From positions 1-64,000 of the forward strand of contig DALZZF010000003.1 in assembly GCA_031987605.1 (NCBI GenBank): a stretch of DNA of 64,000 nt, written 5' to 3'. Positions 17,106 to 26,100 of this stretch are shown here, piece after piece. Position 1 is the stretch's first letter; the number at the start of each line of letters is the position of its first letter. The notes under the pieces are model-generated. The model made no database searches. It saw nothing but the letters and a program-made list of their open reading frames with translations, and was not told the origin of the DNA. The position numbers were made by a program, and so were the translations under genes. Origin of the DNA: JAFAGO01 sp031987605 (GTDB taxonomy: Bacteria > Bacteroidota > Bacteroidia > Flavobacteriales > Weeksellaceae).

Positions 17106-18176
17106 CTATTTCAACAGCCTGTAATTCAAATTCCCTTTTTTGGCATTTTCAAAATCTTCGCGAGAGCAAGCAATACAATTTTTAATATTTTCATCCTCTC
17201 CAAAATACCATAAATCACTGAAGGTATCGCGTTTGAACGTATAACTTTTTTCATCAATCAGCACCAGAAATGTTTCATAATCCCGCTCTTTTGGATGAGA
17301 TTGCTGGATATTAATACCTTCAATCAGATACCAGAGCATTTGCGCCAAAAGCTGATGATTTAAAGGGCTTTCGGTTTCCAGATTATAGTTGAAAATACCC
17401 ACAGATTTCAGGTTTTCACTCAATCCGATTTCCTTCATATAGGCACAAATTTCGCGTCTGTTCAAACCGTTTACCTGCGGATGAACGGAGAATGCATCAC
17501 TGAAACTTTCCACAGCATCGCAATTCAGCGTGACCAAATCTGCCCGCCGGAAAAAAGGTTCGGTTCTTTCGGTAGAATTCATCATTTCAGCAAGACGCAC
17601 AATATCAAACTCCACTTCTTTAATGAGTTTCACGGAATCCAATTCATTCAAATGCTTCTGATAACCAAGAAGATGAAAGTTTTTTATTGAAAAATTTTTG
17701 GTGCTGAAAATACGGTTCAGATAATTTTTTTCTGAAATTTTTTCCCCTTCACCCGAAAGCGAAACCACATTGGAAATCTGGGTATAGTCGATATTTTTAA
17801 AATGAAAATTCAGAGCCGAAAACAGCGAATAGGCAAAATCATTGCTTCCGCCAATAATCACGGGGATTGCATTTTTATAATGACATGCGGAAAGCACTTC
17901 CTGCAAAATATAATGGGAATCATCCGTTGTTTTTCCGGCAACCAGATCACCAAGATCAACAATCGGAATCTCAAAATCCAGTTTTGAAAGCCGGTAAAAA
18001 TATTTCCGGAAATACGACAAATCCGGCATTACTGCTCCTCTTCCTGCACCGCGATAATCGGAAGTAAAAAGCAGGACGATGCTGTTTTCTTTTATCTCGT
18101 GGAAAATCAGGTTTCCCAACTGCCACTTTTCTGTTTTTACCGGTTGTGGTGCAATAATAAAATCTTCAAAATCCAT
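17106..18176 (-). CDS. Ureohydrolase-fold (arginase/formimidoylglutamase-like) protein lacking the metal ligands
   Basis: A 356-residue protein related to arginase and formimidoylglutamase. The fold can be followed, but the manganese motifs are not intact: GGDH is replaced by GGSND (in PVIIGGSNDFAYSLF, about 120-135), the DAHxD motif by SLSGEGEK, and the SxDxDxxDP motif by TLNCDAVESF. It is therefore unlikely to be an active manganese hydrolase. I recall relatives with similar losses next to topA in other flavobacteria. The first five codons and the upstream promoter box are in the 69-bp repeat copied at 26101-26169. Confidence 0.75.
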   Translation of the reverse strand: MDFEDFIIAPQPVKTEKWQLGNLIFHEIKENSIVLLFTSDYRGAGRGAVMPDLSYFRKYFYRLSKLDFEIPIVDLGDLVAGKTTDDSHYILQEVLSACHYKNAIPVIIGGSNDFAYSLFSALNFHFKNIDYTQISNVVSLSGEGEKISEKNYLNRIFSTKNFSIKNFHLLGYQKHLNELDSVKLIKEVEFDIVRLAEMMNSTERTEPFFRRADLVTLNCDAVESFSDAFSVHPQVNGLNRREICAYMKEIGLSENLKSVGIFNYNLETESPLNHQLLAQMLWYLIEGINIQQSHPKERDYETFLVLIDEKSYTFKRDTFSDLWYFGEDENIKNCIACSREDFENAKKGNLNYRLLK

Positions 18177-18229
18177 GTGATAATAAGCTATATTGAGCGA
18201 ATAATTCCGTTTCGCAAACTTACAAAAAC
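18161..18229. repeat. 69-bp direct repeat, copy 1 (ureohydrolase 5' end and promoter)
   Basis: It is identical over 69 bp to 26101-26169, 7,940 bp away, in the same orientation. It covers the first five codons of the ureohydrolase gene (ATG at 18176), its 5' untranslated region and a -7 box TAAGTTTG on the minus strand (18222-18215). Identity stops sharply at both edges. It marks the left border of the inserted sigma-phosphatase-SusCD block. Confidence 0.95.
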
Positions 18230-18525
18230 CTTTACAATATAAAATTTTGAAAACAAAAAAAGCGTTCGGATATTCTCATCTTCTTTATTGACTTTAATAT
18301 TGTTGTAATGTGCAGCAAATGTCTTAACTTCATTATCAAATAAACCGCATCTGCAGCAAACACCATTGCCAAATTTTAATACTCTTTGCAACGAAAGTGC
18401 AGACCGGGAATGACAAAGACACCAGCCTGCATATCTGAAAAAGCCAAGACTTACAATCTACATTCTACTTTAAAAATATGATTTTCAATTAAATACATTT
18501 AATTTTTCAAAACGTTTATTTTTAA

Positions 18526-18533
18526 TATATTTG
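18526..18533 (+). promoter_or_regulatory. Putative -7 box of the ECF sigma gene; 18230-18573 otherwise non-coding
   Basis: TATATTTG matches TAnnTTTG and lies 40 nt before the sigma-factor ATG, so the sigma gene is likely transcribed by the housekeeping factor rather than by itself. The expected -33 TTTG is not exact. Apart from this box I see no gene in 18230-18573; a 67-codon minus-strand frame there shows no family features. Confidence 0.45.
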
Positions 18534-18573
18534 GAATAATCACAAACCTCAACAATCTTTAGAAAAATCAAAC

Positions 18574-19059
18574 GTGGATTCTTCATTTGAAAAAATATAT
18601 GCTTCATACAGGCATCAGGTCTTTTTTTTCGTGAAAAAATATATCCACGGACAAGAGGATATTGAGGATGTTGTACAGGATGTTTTTGTTCACCTTTGGA
18701 AAAACAGGAATTCATTAAACCATAATATGGATGCGGTTGTTTTTAAAACTTCGAAGCAGGAAATTGCTAATTTTTACAGAAGGAACAAACTTTCATTTTC
18801 TGATTTAAAGGAAAATTTCTGTGCTGAAGAGGAAAATGATATTGAAGAAGAATTCCTACAGTATTCTGAAAAGATTGAAAAAATTTTATGCCTGATTTCT
18901 GAAAAAAGCAGAACATTTTTTCTTAAAAATAAAATCGACGGGTTGAGCTATTCCCAAATTGCTCAGGAAAATCACATCTCCAAAAATGCCGTTGCCAAGC
19001 ATGTGAACAAGGTACTTCATCTTCTCAAAACGCATATTAATCTGTTTTCATTTTTTTAA
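18574..19059 (+). CDS. ECF RNA polymerase sigma factor (FecI-like)
   Basis: A 161-residue ECF sigma factor. Region 2 is at about 1-65, with HGQEDIEDVVQDVFVHLWKN at about 25-44 forming the -10 recognition helix area. Region 4 is at about 100-155, with LSYSQIAQENHISKNAVAKHVNK as the -35 helix-turn-helix. It heads a block with a FecR-type anti-sigma gene and a SusC protein that has the N-terminal signalling domain, the classic FecI-FecR-TonB-receptor set. Its likely targets are the two matching promoters at 19083 and 20447. Confidence 0.92.
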   Translation: MDSSFEKIYASYRHQVFFFVKKYIHGQEDIEDVVQDVFVHLWKNRNSLNHNMDAVVFKTSKQEIANFYRRNKLSFSDLKENFCAEEENDIEEEFLQYSEKIEKILCLISEKSRTFFLKNKIDGLSYSQIAQENHISKNAVAKHVNKVLHLLKTHINLFSFF

Positions 19060-19082
19060 TTTTTCCAAAAAATAAATAAAAA

Positions 19083-19117
19083 GGTTGACGATTCCGGTAC
19101 TTCTGCGTAATACTATA
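19083..19117 (+). promoter_or_regulatory. ECF-type promoter upstream of the phosphatase gene
   Basis: GGTTGACGATT (19083-19093) and TGCGTAATACTATA (19104-19117) form -35 and -10 elements; 16 nt separate GGTTGAC from CGTAA. The same two blocks recur before fecR at 20447-20480 with a spacer of 15. GGTTGAC and CGTAA have the usual ECF promoter form. The phosphatase ATG is 40 nt downstream. Confidence 0.7.
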
Positions 19118-19157
19118 CAGAAGCAATATCTATTTTAATCCGATTAAATCTCAATCC

Positions 19158-20423
19158 ATGAAAAAAACAATTTCCCTTCTGTTTTTACTTTCCACATTTA
19201 TCATCTGCCATGCGCAGACTACGAAAGAAGAAATTTTTTCCGATATACGCACAACAGGCGGAGTATATTACGCCTATACTGAACCCTTAAAACCGCTTAC
19301 CGTTGCCCCTTCCGGTTATCAGCCTTTTTACATCAGCCATTACAGTAGACACGGTTCGCGATGGCTTATTAATGACAAAGATTTTTCCGGTGTAATGGAA
19401 ATTTTAAAAAAAGCCAAAGCCGATAATGCTTTAACGGAAAACGGAAAATCCGCACTCAGCAGACTCGAAAAAATTTGGGAACAGGCGGAAGGGCACAACG
19501 GCGACCTTACCGAACTCGGCGCATTACAGCACAGGCAGATTTCCCAAAGAATGATTAAAAACAATGCAAATGTTTTTGAGGGGAATTCTATCGTTATGGG
19601 AAAATCCACTGTCGTTCCGCGCTGTATTCTGAGCATGGCGTATTTCAGCAATGAGCTTGTCGCTTTCAACCCCAAAATGAATTTAACAATGGAATCTTCG
19701 GATAAGTACATGAAATACCTTAACCATCATACAAAAGAATCCATTGAGTTTCGTGGAAAAGACAGCTTCTGGCAGGAAGAAAAAAGAAAATTCAGAAACG
19801 AAAATATTCAGCCGGAACGGTTTATCAAAAATTTATTCAGCAACGAAGAATATGTGTACAAAAATGTAAATCCCGAACAGGTAATGGAAGCCTTTTACTG
19901 GATTGCAAGCGATATGCAGAACCTCGAAACGGATATTTCTTTCTACGATTTGTTTACGAAAGAGGAGCTTTTCAATATTTATCAGACGGTTAATTATCAG
20001 ACTTATGTGAATGACGGTCCTTCTCCGCTCAGCAAAGGATTGGTGAAAAACAATGCTGTTCCGCTCGTGAAAAATATGCTTCAGGAAGCCGAAGATTATA
20101 TTAATAACAATAAAAAAGGAGCTTCCCTGCGTTTCGGACACGACGGGAATATCATTCCGCTTCTCGCTTTACTGAACATTGAGGGAATGAACGGCGAAGA
20201 AACAAATCCTAAAGAAGTCTACAAAGTCTGGAATACCTTCAAAGCCGCTCCTATGGCTGCGAATCTTCAAATTATCTTTTATAAAAACAAGAAAAACGAT
20301 GTGCTGGTAAAATTCCTCCACAACGAAAATGAAGTGAAAATTCCGGTAAAAACCGACCGTTTTCCGTATTACCAATGGAAAGATGTGAAGAATTACTGGG
20401 AAACAATTACTGATTTAAAATAA
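19158..20423 (+). CDS. Secreted histidine-type (phytase/MINPP-like) phosphatase
   Basis: A 421-residue histidine acid phosphatase with a signal peptide ending CHAQ (about 17-20). The catalytic RHGSR is at about 62-66, in YISHYSRHGSRW, giving the nucleophilic His. The proton-donor motif His-Asp is in LRFGHDGNIIPLL, about 322-334. Family members remove phosphates from inositol polyphosphates such as phytate, or from other phosphomonoesters, in the periplasm or at the surface. It lies between the sigma and fecR genes under its own ECF promoter, and upstream of susC/susD. A phytate-type substrate is inferred. Confidence 0.85.
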   Translation: MKKTISLLFLLSTFIICHAQTTKEEIFSDIRTTGGVYYAYTEPLKPLTVAPSGYQPFYISHYSRHGSRWLINDKDFSGVMEILKKAKADNALTENGKSALSRLEKIWEQAEGHNGDLTELGALQHRQISQRMIKNNANVFEGNSIVMGKSTVVPRCILSMAYFSNELVAFNPKMNLTMESSDKYMKYLNHHTKESIEFRGKDSFWQEEKRKFRNENIQPERFIKNLFSNEEYVYKNVNPEQVMEAFYWIASDMQNLETDISFYDLFTKEELFNIYQTVNYQTYVNDGPSPLSKGLVKNNAVPLVKNMLQEAEDYINNNKKGASLRFGHDGNIIPLLALLNIEGMNGEETNPKEVYKVWNTFKAAPMAANLQIIFYKNKKNDVLVKFLHNENEVKIPVKTDRFPYYQWKDVKNYWETITDLK

Positions 20424-20446
20424 TCAGAAAAAATATCAGTAAAAAA

Positions 20447-20480
20447 GGTTGACGATTTCATATTCTTGCGTAATACTATA
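20447..20480 (+). promoter_or_regulatory. ECF-type promoter upstream of fecR-susC-susD
   Basis: GGTTGACGATT (20447-20457) and TGCGTAATACTATA (20467-20480) repeat the elements at 19083-19117; the spacer is one base shorter. The fecR ATG at 20482 is 1 nt past the box, so the message is close to leaderless and a second ATG at 20488 is also possible. Confidence 0.7.
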
Positions 20481-20481
20481 T

Positions 20482-21318
20482 ATGAACATGAACGAAGAAA
20501 ATTACAGAAAGGACTGGGAAGAAACCCGCAGAGAAAATCAACAAATGGATTCGCTGACGGATGCCCGTATCAAAACAGGAATTGAAAAGAAAATAAAATC
20601 AGGAAGAGGTTTTAAAAAATTATACTGGGCAGCTGCCGCAGCCTTGATTATCGGTTTCGGACTGTTTATATATGTTCCTTCTTCAACTGAAAACATCGGA
20701 GAAACCTCAAAAACAATGTTTTATGCGAGTGCAGACAGCAGGAAGCAAATTCACCTTGAAGACGGAACTCATATCATCATGGAACCACAGAGTACACTTA
20801 CCGTTTCTGACGATTTCGGGAAAACCGACAGAAAAATATCTTTTACCGGAAAAGCAACCTTTGACATTGCAAAAGACAAAAGCAGACCTTTTCTGATTAA
20901 TGCGAAAGACTTTACTGTTCAGATTCTGGGAACGAAATTCTTTTTAGACCAGACAAACGGAAAGCAGAAAGTGGAATTATATGAAGGTAAAGTGAAAATC
21001 AATCATCATGGAAAAATCACCTATCTGCTTCCGAATGAAAAATGGGAGCAAAATCCTGAAATCACGGGAACTCCGGAAACGCAGTATTACGCTGCCGATG
21101 TCAGAAAAAATTTCATTTTCGGGGATGAAAAATTTGAAACGATCATTTCCAGACTGGAAAAAATGTATAATATGAAAATCCAGTATCCCGAACAATACAA
21201 AGATAAAAGGATAAAAGGTTCGTTCTCAGGAAACCTAAACGAAGTTTTATCCGCAATATGCTATCCCTTTAACCTTAACCCTAAAAAAATCTCCGAAAAT
21301 GAAATACAACTAAAGTAA
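20482..21318 (+). CDS. FecR-family anti-sigma factor
   Basis: A 278-residue inner-membrane regulator. It has a short cytoplasmic anti-sigma part (1-60), one membrane segment (LYWAAAAALIIGFGLFIYV, about 62-80), a FecR domain with DGTHIIMEPQSTLTVSDDF and ATFDIAKDKSRPFLI, and a C-terminal DUF4974-type secretin-like part (about 205-278, FGDEKFETIISRLEKMYN). It should hold the sigma factor until the SusC receptor signals. The open frame starts at 20449, but the promoter lies inside that extension, so the ATG at 20482 is chosen. Confidence 0.9.
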   Translation: MNMNEENYRKDWEETRRENQQMDSLTDARIKTGIEKKIKSGRGFKKLYWAAAAALIIGFGLFIYVPSSTENIGETSKTMFYASADSRKQIHLEDGTHIIMEPQSTLTVSDDFGKTDRKISFTGKATFDIAKDKSRPFLINAKDFTVQILGTKFFLDQTNGKQKVELYEGKVKINHHGKITYLLPNEKWEQNPEITGTPETQYYAADVRKNFIFGDEKFETIISRLEKMYNMKIQYPEQYKDKRIKGSFSGNLNEVLSAICYPFNLNPKKISENEIQLK

Positions 21319-21401
21319 AAAGCACCGATAATAGCAGTTATCGATGCACAAAATTAACTATCCCACTCGCTAAAGTTTTAATAAGTTAATCCCCCAAATT
21401 T

Positions 21402-24400
21402 ATGAAAAAAACAATAATATCTATTTTATTATTGACTGTAACAGGGTTTCCGGTGATGTATCACGCTAATTCCATCGAGACGGTTACAACTCAGAAAAAA
21501 GAAAATATGGTATCCATTACCAGAGTTTTCGACAAACTCAGCAAGACGGCAAAAATTCCGTTTCTTTATTCAAGTTCGGATTTCAAGGGAATTCTTGTCG
21601 ATGAGAGCGCCATCAGTTATTCCTCACTTGAACAGACATTAAACTACCTGAAAAGTAGGTATCCTGTAGAATACGAAATAAAAAATAACACCGTTGTTCT
21701 CCGGAAAACCAATACAAAGACCGTTTCATTCCGAGAAATTTCTAATTTTCCCGGTGAAATGGACACCATTTTACCAAAAGAGAAAAAAATTGATGAAGTC
21801 ATCATTATCGGATATGGAAAAGTGAAAAAATCCGATGCTACAGGTTCTCTTACCACGGTAAAAATTGATGAAGAAAACGATGGAAATCCTGTTTCCGCAC
21901 AGGATGCGTTGACAGGAAAAGCAGCCGGAGTAAACATTATTTCTCCTGGCGGAGCTCCGGGCGCAGGAGCTGCCATTCGAATCAGAGGTGGCTCTTCCTT
22001 ATCAGCGAGCAATGACCCACTTATCGTCATTGACGGAATAGCCATTGACAACTCTTCCATTTCTGGTTCGAGTAATATTCTCGGAATGATTAATCCCAAC
22101 GACATTGAGAGTTACACCGTTCTGAAAGATGCTTCCTCAACTGCCATTTATGGTTCTAGAGCATCCAACGGAGTCATTATCATCACCACCAAAAAAGGAA
22201 GCAAAAAGACCCGGCATCAATATTCCTCCACAACGAAAATCAGCTACAATCCCAAAATGCCGGAAGTATTGAACGGAGATGAGTACAGAGCTTTTATACA
22301 AGAAAGGTTTTCAGGAAACAATACCGTAATCAATGGTTTAGGAACTTATAATACCGACTGGCAGAAACAAATCTACCGCACATCGGTAAGCAACGATCAG
22401 AATTTCAGCATGACGGGAGCAGTTAAAGAAATTCCTTACCGCCTATCTTTAGGATATACCAATCAGGAAGGGATTATCCGGAAAAACGCTTACGAAAGGA
22501 TGAACCTCAGCCTTGCCCTGAATCCTTCTTTTTTCGACAAACACCTCAATATCAACCTCAATTATAAGCCGAGCATTGAAAATAATGACTTTATTTCAAA
22601 TCCTGCAGGCGGAGCCATTTCATTTGATCCTACACGTCCTGTTTACGACAACTCTACGCAATACGGACTTGGATATTTCATCTGGACTGATGCGGCCGGA
22701 AGACCGATTACACTTGCAGGAGCCAATCCTGTTTCCATTCTGAACCTCAGAAAAGACAAAGCACAAGTGATTCGCCATATTGGAAATATTCAGATGGATT
22801 ATAAGATTCACGGATTTGAGGATTTAAAACTGAATGTCAATGCCGGATTCGACCTTCTGAAAAGCGACGGAGATGTTTTTGTTCCGGACAATGCGCCTCT
22901 TGCATGGACTTCTATTGGAAGCGACGGACAAGGTCTGCTTCAAAATTATGGACAGAAAAAAGAAAATTTACAACTTGAAATTTACGCCAACTATACCAAA
23001 ACTATTGCAGACAAACATAAAATTGATGTAATGGGAGGATATTCGTGGCAAAAATTCTGGAAAAACTCATGGGACCATCAAACCAATCTTACCGGAACTA
23101 AAATATACAAACCTTATCTTTCAGTTCCTACGGAATATTTGCTTCTATCATTCTACGGACGTCTGAATTACACATTCAAAGACAAATATCTTTTCACCGC
23201 AACTCTAAGAAATGACGGTTCTTCCCGTTTTTCCAAAGACAATCACTGGGGGCTTTTTCCTTCTGCGGCTTTTGCATGGAAAATCAATGAAGAAAACTTC
23301 CTGAAAGACAGCGGACTTTTTTCTGATTTAAAATTAAGGCTGAGCTACGGTAAAACCGGACAGCAGGACATCGGAGGCGATTACGAATGGATGCAGACCT
23401 ATACTTCAAGCCAGCCCAATGCATTGTATCAGCTGGGAAATCAGTTTTATCAGACCATTCGTCCGAACGGTTACGACCCGAATCTGAAATGGGAAACCAC
23501 TTCCACCTACAACATCGGTCTGGATTTCGGAATCCTGAGAAACAGAATTTCCGGTACGGTGGAAGTCTACAAGAGAACAACCGATGATTTGCTGAACAAA
23601 ATCTCCGTAGCTGCAGGCTCCAATCTCACTAATATGATTTTCACCAATATCGGTTCAATGGAGAATAAAGGTTTGGAACTTAGCCTGAACACCATTCCTG
23701 TAAAAAATGAAAACTGGCAATGGAATTTGGATGTAAACATGACATGGAGTAAATCCAAAATCACCAAACTTACCCTTGTGGACAGTCCTAACTATGGTGT
23801 AAATATCGGAAATGTTTCAGGATCAACTGCGGGAACAATTCAGATTCATTCCGTGGGATATGCTCCCTATACTTTTGTACTTTACCAGCAGGAATATGAT
23901 GCCGACGGAAAACCAATTGAAGGAAAATATAAAGATGGGGGACTCGTAAAATCCAAGAATCCAATGCCGGATTCGTTCTTCGGAATTTCTTCAAAACTAA
24001 GTTATAAAGACTGGTATTTCGGATTTAACGGACATGCAAATTTTGGAAACTATGTTTACAATAATCTTAAATCCAAAGATTACAAATCCAAAGTATATTC
24101 AGGAAACGGAACATACAGCAATATACTAAGTTACACCGCAGATCACGGATTCGAGAATTTACAGCTGTATTCCGATTTCTTCCTTGAAGATGCTTCGTTC
24201 TTCCGTATGGATAATGTGACTTTGGGATACAATTTCAAAAATATCAGTGATAAATTCGATTTGGGAATGAACCTCTCTGTGCAGAATGCTTTTGTAATTA
24301 CCAATTACAGCGGTATTGATCCTGAAGTATTCCTTGGAATTGATAATAATATTTATTCCAGACCGCGTTCGTTCCTGTTCGGTCTTAATGTTAACTTTAA

Positions 24401-24404
24401 ATAA
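21402..24404 (+). CDS. SusC/RagA TonB-linked outer-membrane receptor with N-terminal signalling domain
   Basis: A 1000-residue TonB-dependent transporter. After the signal peptide comes an STN signalling domain (about 35-105, ITRVFDKLSKTAKIPFLY), then VIIIGYGKVKKSDATGS (about 133-149) and the plug (DALTGKAAGVNIISPGGAPG, VIDGIAI), then the barrel, ending PRSFLFGLNVNFK. The carboxypeptidase-like regulatory domain common in SusC proteins is absent; the STN runs almost straight into the plug. The STN domain contacts FecR, so this is both transporter and sensor. A hairpin between fecR and susC (21323-21350) has no T-run. Confidence 0.93.
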   Translation: MKKTIISILLLTVTGFPVMYHANSIETVTTQKKENMVSITRVFDKLSKTAKIPFLYSSSDFKGILVDESAISYSSLEQTLNYLKSRYPVEYEIKNNTVVLRKTNTKTVSFREISNFPGEMDTILPKEKKIDEVIIIGYGKVKKSDATGSLTTVKIDEENDGNPVSAQDALTGKAAGVNIISPGGAPGAGAAIRIRGGSSLSASNDPLIVIDGIAIDNSSISGSSNILGMINPNDIESYTVLKDASSTAIYGSRASNGVIIITTKKGSKKTRHQYSSTTKISYNPKMPEVLNGDEYRAFIQERFSGNNTVINGLGTYNTDWQKQIYRTSVSNDQNFSMTGAVKEIPYRLSLGYTNQEGIIRKNAYERMNLSLALNPSFFDKHLNINLNYKPSIENNDFISNPAGGAISFDPTRPVYDNSTQYGLGYFIWTDAAGRPITLAGANPVSILNLRKDKAQVIRHIGNIQMDYKIHGFEDLKLNVNAGFDLLKSDGDVFVPDNAPLAWTSIGSDGQGLLQNYGQKKENLQLEIYANYTKTIADKHKIDVMGGYSWQKFWKNSWDHQTNLTGTKIYKPYLSVPTEYLLLSFYGRLNYTFKDKYLFTATLRNDGSSRFSKDNHWGLFPSAAFAWKINEENFLKDSGLFSDLKLRLSYGKTGQQDIGGDYEWMQTYTSSQPNALYQLGNQFYQTIRPNGYDPNLKWETTSTYNIGLDFGILRNRISGTVEVYKRTTDDLLNKISVAAGSNLTNMIFTNIGSMENKGLELSLNTIPVKNENWQWNLDVNMTWSKSKITKLTLVDSPNYGVNIGNVSGSTAGTIQIHSVGYAPYTFVLYQQEYDADGKPIEGKYKDGGLVKSKNPMPDSFFGISSKLSYKDWYFGFNGHANFGNYVYNNLKSKDYKSKVYSGNGTYSNILSYTADHGFENLQLYSDFFLEDASFFRMDNVTLGYNFKNISDKFDLGMNLSVQNAFVITNYSGIDPEVFLGIDNNIYSRPRSFLFGLNVNFK

Positions 24405-24411
24405 TCTCAAT

Positions 24412-26028
24412 ATGAAACGCTTATATATTATTACCTTACTGTTTTCGCTTTTCGCAGCGAGTTCGTGTATCAGCGATTTGGACACTACACCTATCGATCC
24501 GAATATCATTACTACAGATCAGGTATATTCCAATCCTGATAATTATAAAGGAATTCTTGCAAAATGTTATGCGGCATTATGCCTCAGCGGGCAGCAGGGA
24601 CCAACGGGAGATCCCGACATGAGCAATTTTGATGAGGGATACAGCTCCTTTATCCGTCTGGCTTTTTATATTCAGATTCTCACTACTGATGAAGCTATTA
24701 TGGGTTCTCAAACCAACGGACTGCGCCAACTCGCTACCAATACATGGGATTCCAACACGGCAATCCTGAACGGATATTATGCAAGATTATACCAAATCAT
24801 CGGATATACCAATGAATTTTTAAGGCAAACGACTGACGAAAAACTTCAGCAAAGAGGACATACCAATCCTGATTTCATAAAAGAAGTTGGGTATTTCCGT
24901 GCAGAAGCCCGATTCCTCAGAGCGTATTCCTATTGGGTTTTATTGGACACTTATGGGAAAGTTCCTTTTGTAACCGATGCGGATAAATTAGATCCGCAAT
25001 TTCTGCCTAACCAGATTTCCCGAACTGATTTATACTCTTACGTGGAAAATGAACTGAAAGACATTGAAACACAGCTCCCTGCTTCCAACGAATACGGAAG
25101 AGTAGACAAAACTGCGGCCAACTTTCTGCTGTCAAGACTTTATCTGAATGCTCAGATCTACGTTAATTCTCCACAATGGGAAAAAGCGGCGGAATATGCG
25201 GAAAAAGTAATCAACAGCCACTACAGCCTTTCCCCGAAATACCTGTACAATTTTCTTGCGGACAATCACACCTCACCGGAAATCATCTGGTCTCTGAATA
25301 TGGACGGTACGCAATCCAAAACCTATGGAGGAACTACCTTTTTCGTATTGGCACAAACCGGAGGAAGTATGCTCACTTACCTGAACATGGGAATTGCCGG
25401 CGGATGGGGAAATATCCGCGTACGTCCCGAATTTGTGGATAAATTTCAACCCGAAGACCAGAATTTTGATGCTGCCGATCCCAATGCTTTTACAAAAGGA
25501 GACAGCCGAGCTCTGTTCTTCAACATCGGACACAAAAAAGCAATTGAAGTACTCCCGGGAAATTTTCAGGACGGATACGCCTTTACCAAATGGAGAAATG
25601 TAGATAAAAACGGAAATGCCGGTTCAGATGCAGCGTTTGTAGACACGGATTTCCCAATGTTCCGTCTTTCCGAAGCCTACCTTACCGCTGCCGAAGCCTA
25701 TCTGCGTATTGGAATAAGAACAAATGATGCACTCTCTTATGTGAATACGGTAAGAAACCGTGCGTACAACAACGGAAACGGAGCAATTTCTGTTTCAGAA
25801 CTAAACCTGAATTTTCTCTTAGATGAAAGGTCAAGAGAACTTTCATGGGAGCTGATGAGGAGAACAGACCTTATCCGTTTCGGAAAATATACGCCTGCCG
25901 ATTATGTATGGAGCTGGAAAGGAAATGACAAAAACGGAAAAGGCATAGACCCGAAATTCAATATCTTCCCTCTTCCGTCTGCGGATATCACTGCAAATCC
26001 AAATCTTACACAAAACGAGGGTTATTAA
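24412..26028 (+). CDS. SusD/RagB nutrient-binding outer-membrane lipoprotein
   Basis: A 538-residue surface lipoprotein paired with the SusC protein 7 nt upstream. The lipobox is LFAASSC (Cys 19), followed by ISDLDTTPIDPNIITTDQVY, the usual SusD start. The N-terminal SusD-like helices follow (EVGYFRAEARFLRAYSYW, about 195), and the C-terminal RagB region ends RLSEAYLTAAEAYLRIG and RSRELSWELMRRTDLIRFGKY, both family signatures. It forms the lid of the SusC barrel and binds the ligand. The frame extends 32 codons upstream into susC, but the lipoprotein signal fixes the start at 24412. Confidence 0.94.
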   Translation: MKRLYIITLLFSLFAASSCISDLDTTPIDPNIITTDQVYSNPDNYKGILAKCYAALCLSGQQGPTGDPDMSNFDEGYSSFIRLAFYIQILTTDEAIMGSQTNGLRQLATNTWDSNTAILNGYYARLYQIIGYTNEFLRQTTDEKLQQRGHTNPDFIKEVGYFRAEARFLRAYSYWVLLDTYGKVPFVTDADKLDPQFLPNQISRTDLYSYVENELKDIETQLPASNEYGRVDKTAANFLLSRLYLNAQIYVNSPQWEKAAEYAEKVINSHYSLSPKYLYNFLADNHTSPEIIWSLNMDGTQSKTYGGTTFFVLAQTGGSMLTYLNMGIAGGWGNIRVRPEFVDKFQPEDQNFDAADPNAFTKGDSRALFFNIGHKKAIEVLPGNFQDGYAFTKWRNVDKNGNAGSDAAFVDTDFPMFRLSEAYLTAAEAYLRIGIRTNDALSYVNTVRNRAYNNGNGAISVSELNLNFLLDERSRELSWELMRRTDLIRFGKYTPADYVWSWKGNDKNGKGIDPKFNIFPLPSADITANPNLTQNEGY

Positions 26029-26064
26029 TAGAACTTCTTACTCTTATCAATTAAACATTATTTT

Positions 26065-26095
26065 AAAGCTTCGCGAATTTTCTGCGGAGCTTTTT
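26065..26095 (+). terminator. Terminator of the fecR-susC-susD transcript
   Basis: A 10-bp stem with one G-U pair (AAAGCTTCGC at 26065-26074, GCGGAGCTTT at 26084-26093) is followed by a T-run. It lies 37 nt after susD and ends just before the second 69-bp repeat. Confidence 0.85.
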
Positions 26096-26100
26096 AATTT

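Noticed and set aside
18188..18391. 67-codon minus-strand frame with CCRC in the block's left border
   Set aside because: It starts in non-repeated DNA, runs into the 69-bp repeat, and shows no family pattern or start signal.
21323..21350. Hairpin between fecR and susC as a terminator
   Set aside because: The stem has a mismatch and no T-run follows, so termination is not supported; it could be a processing or stability element.
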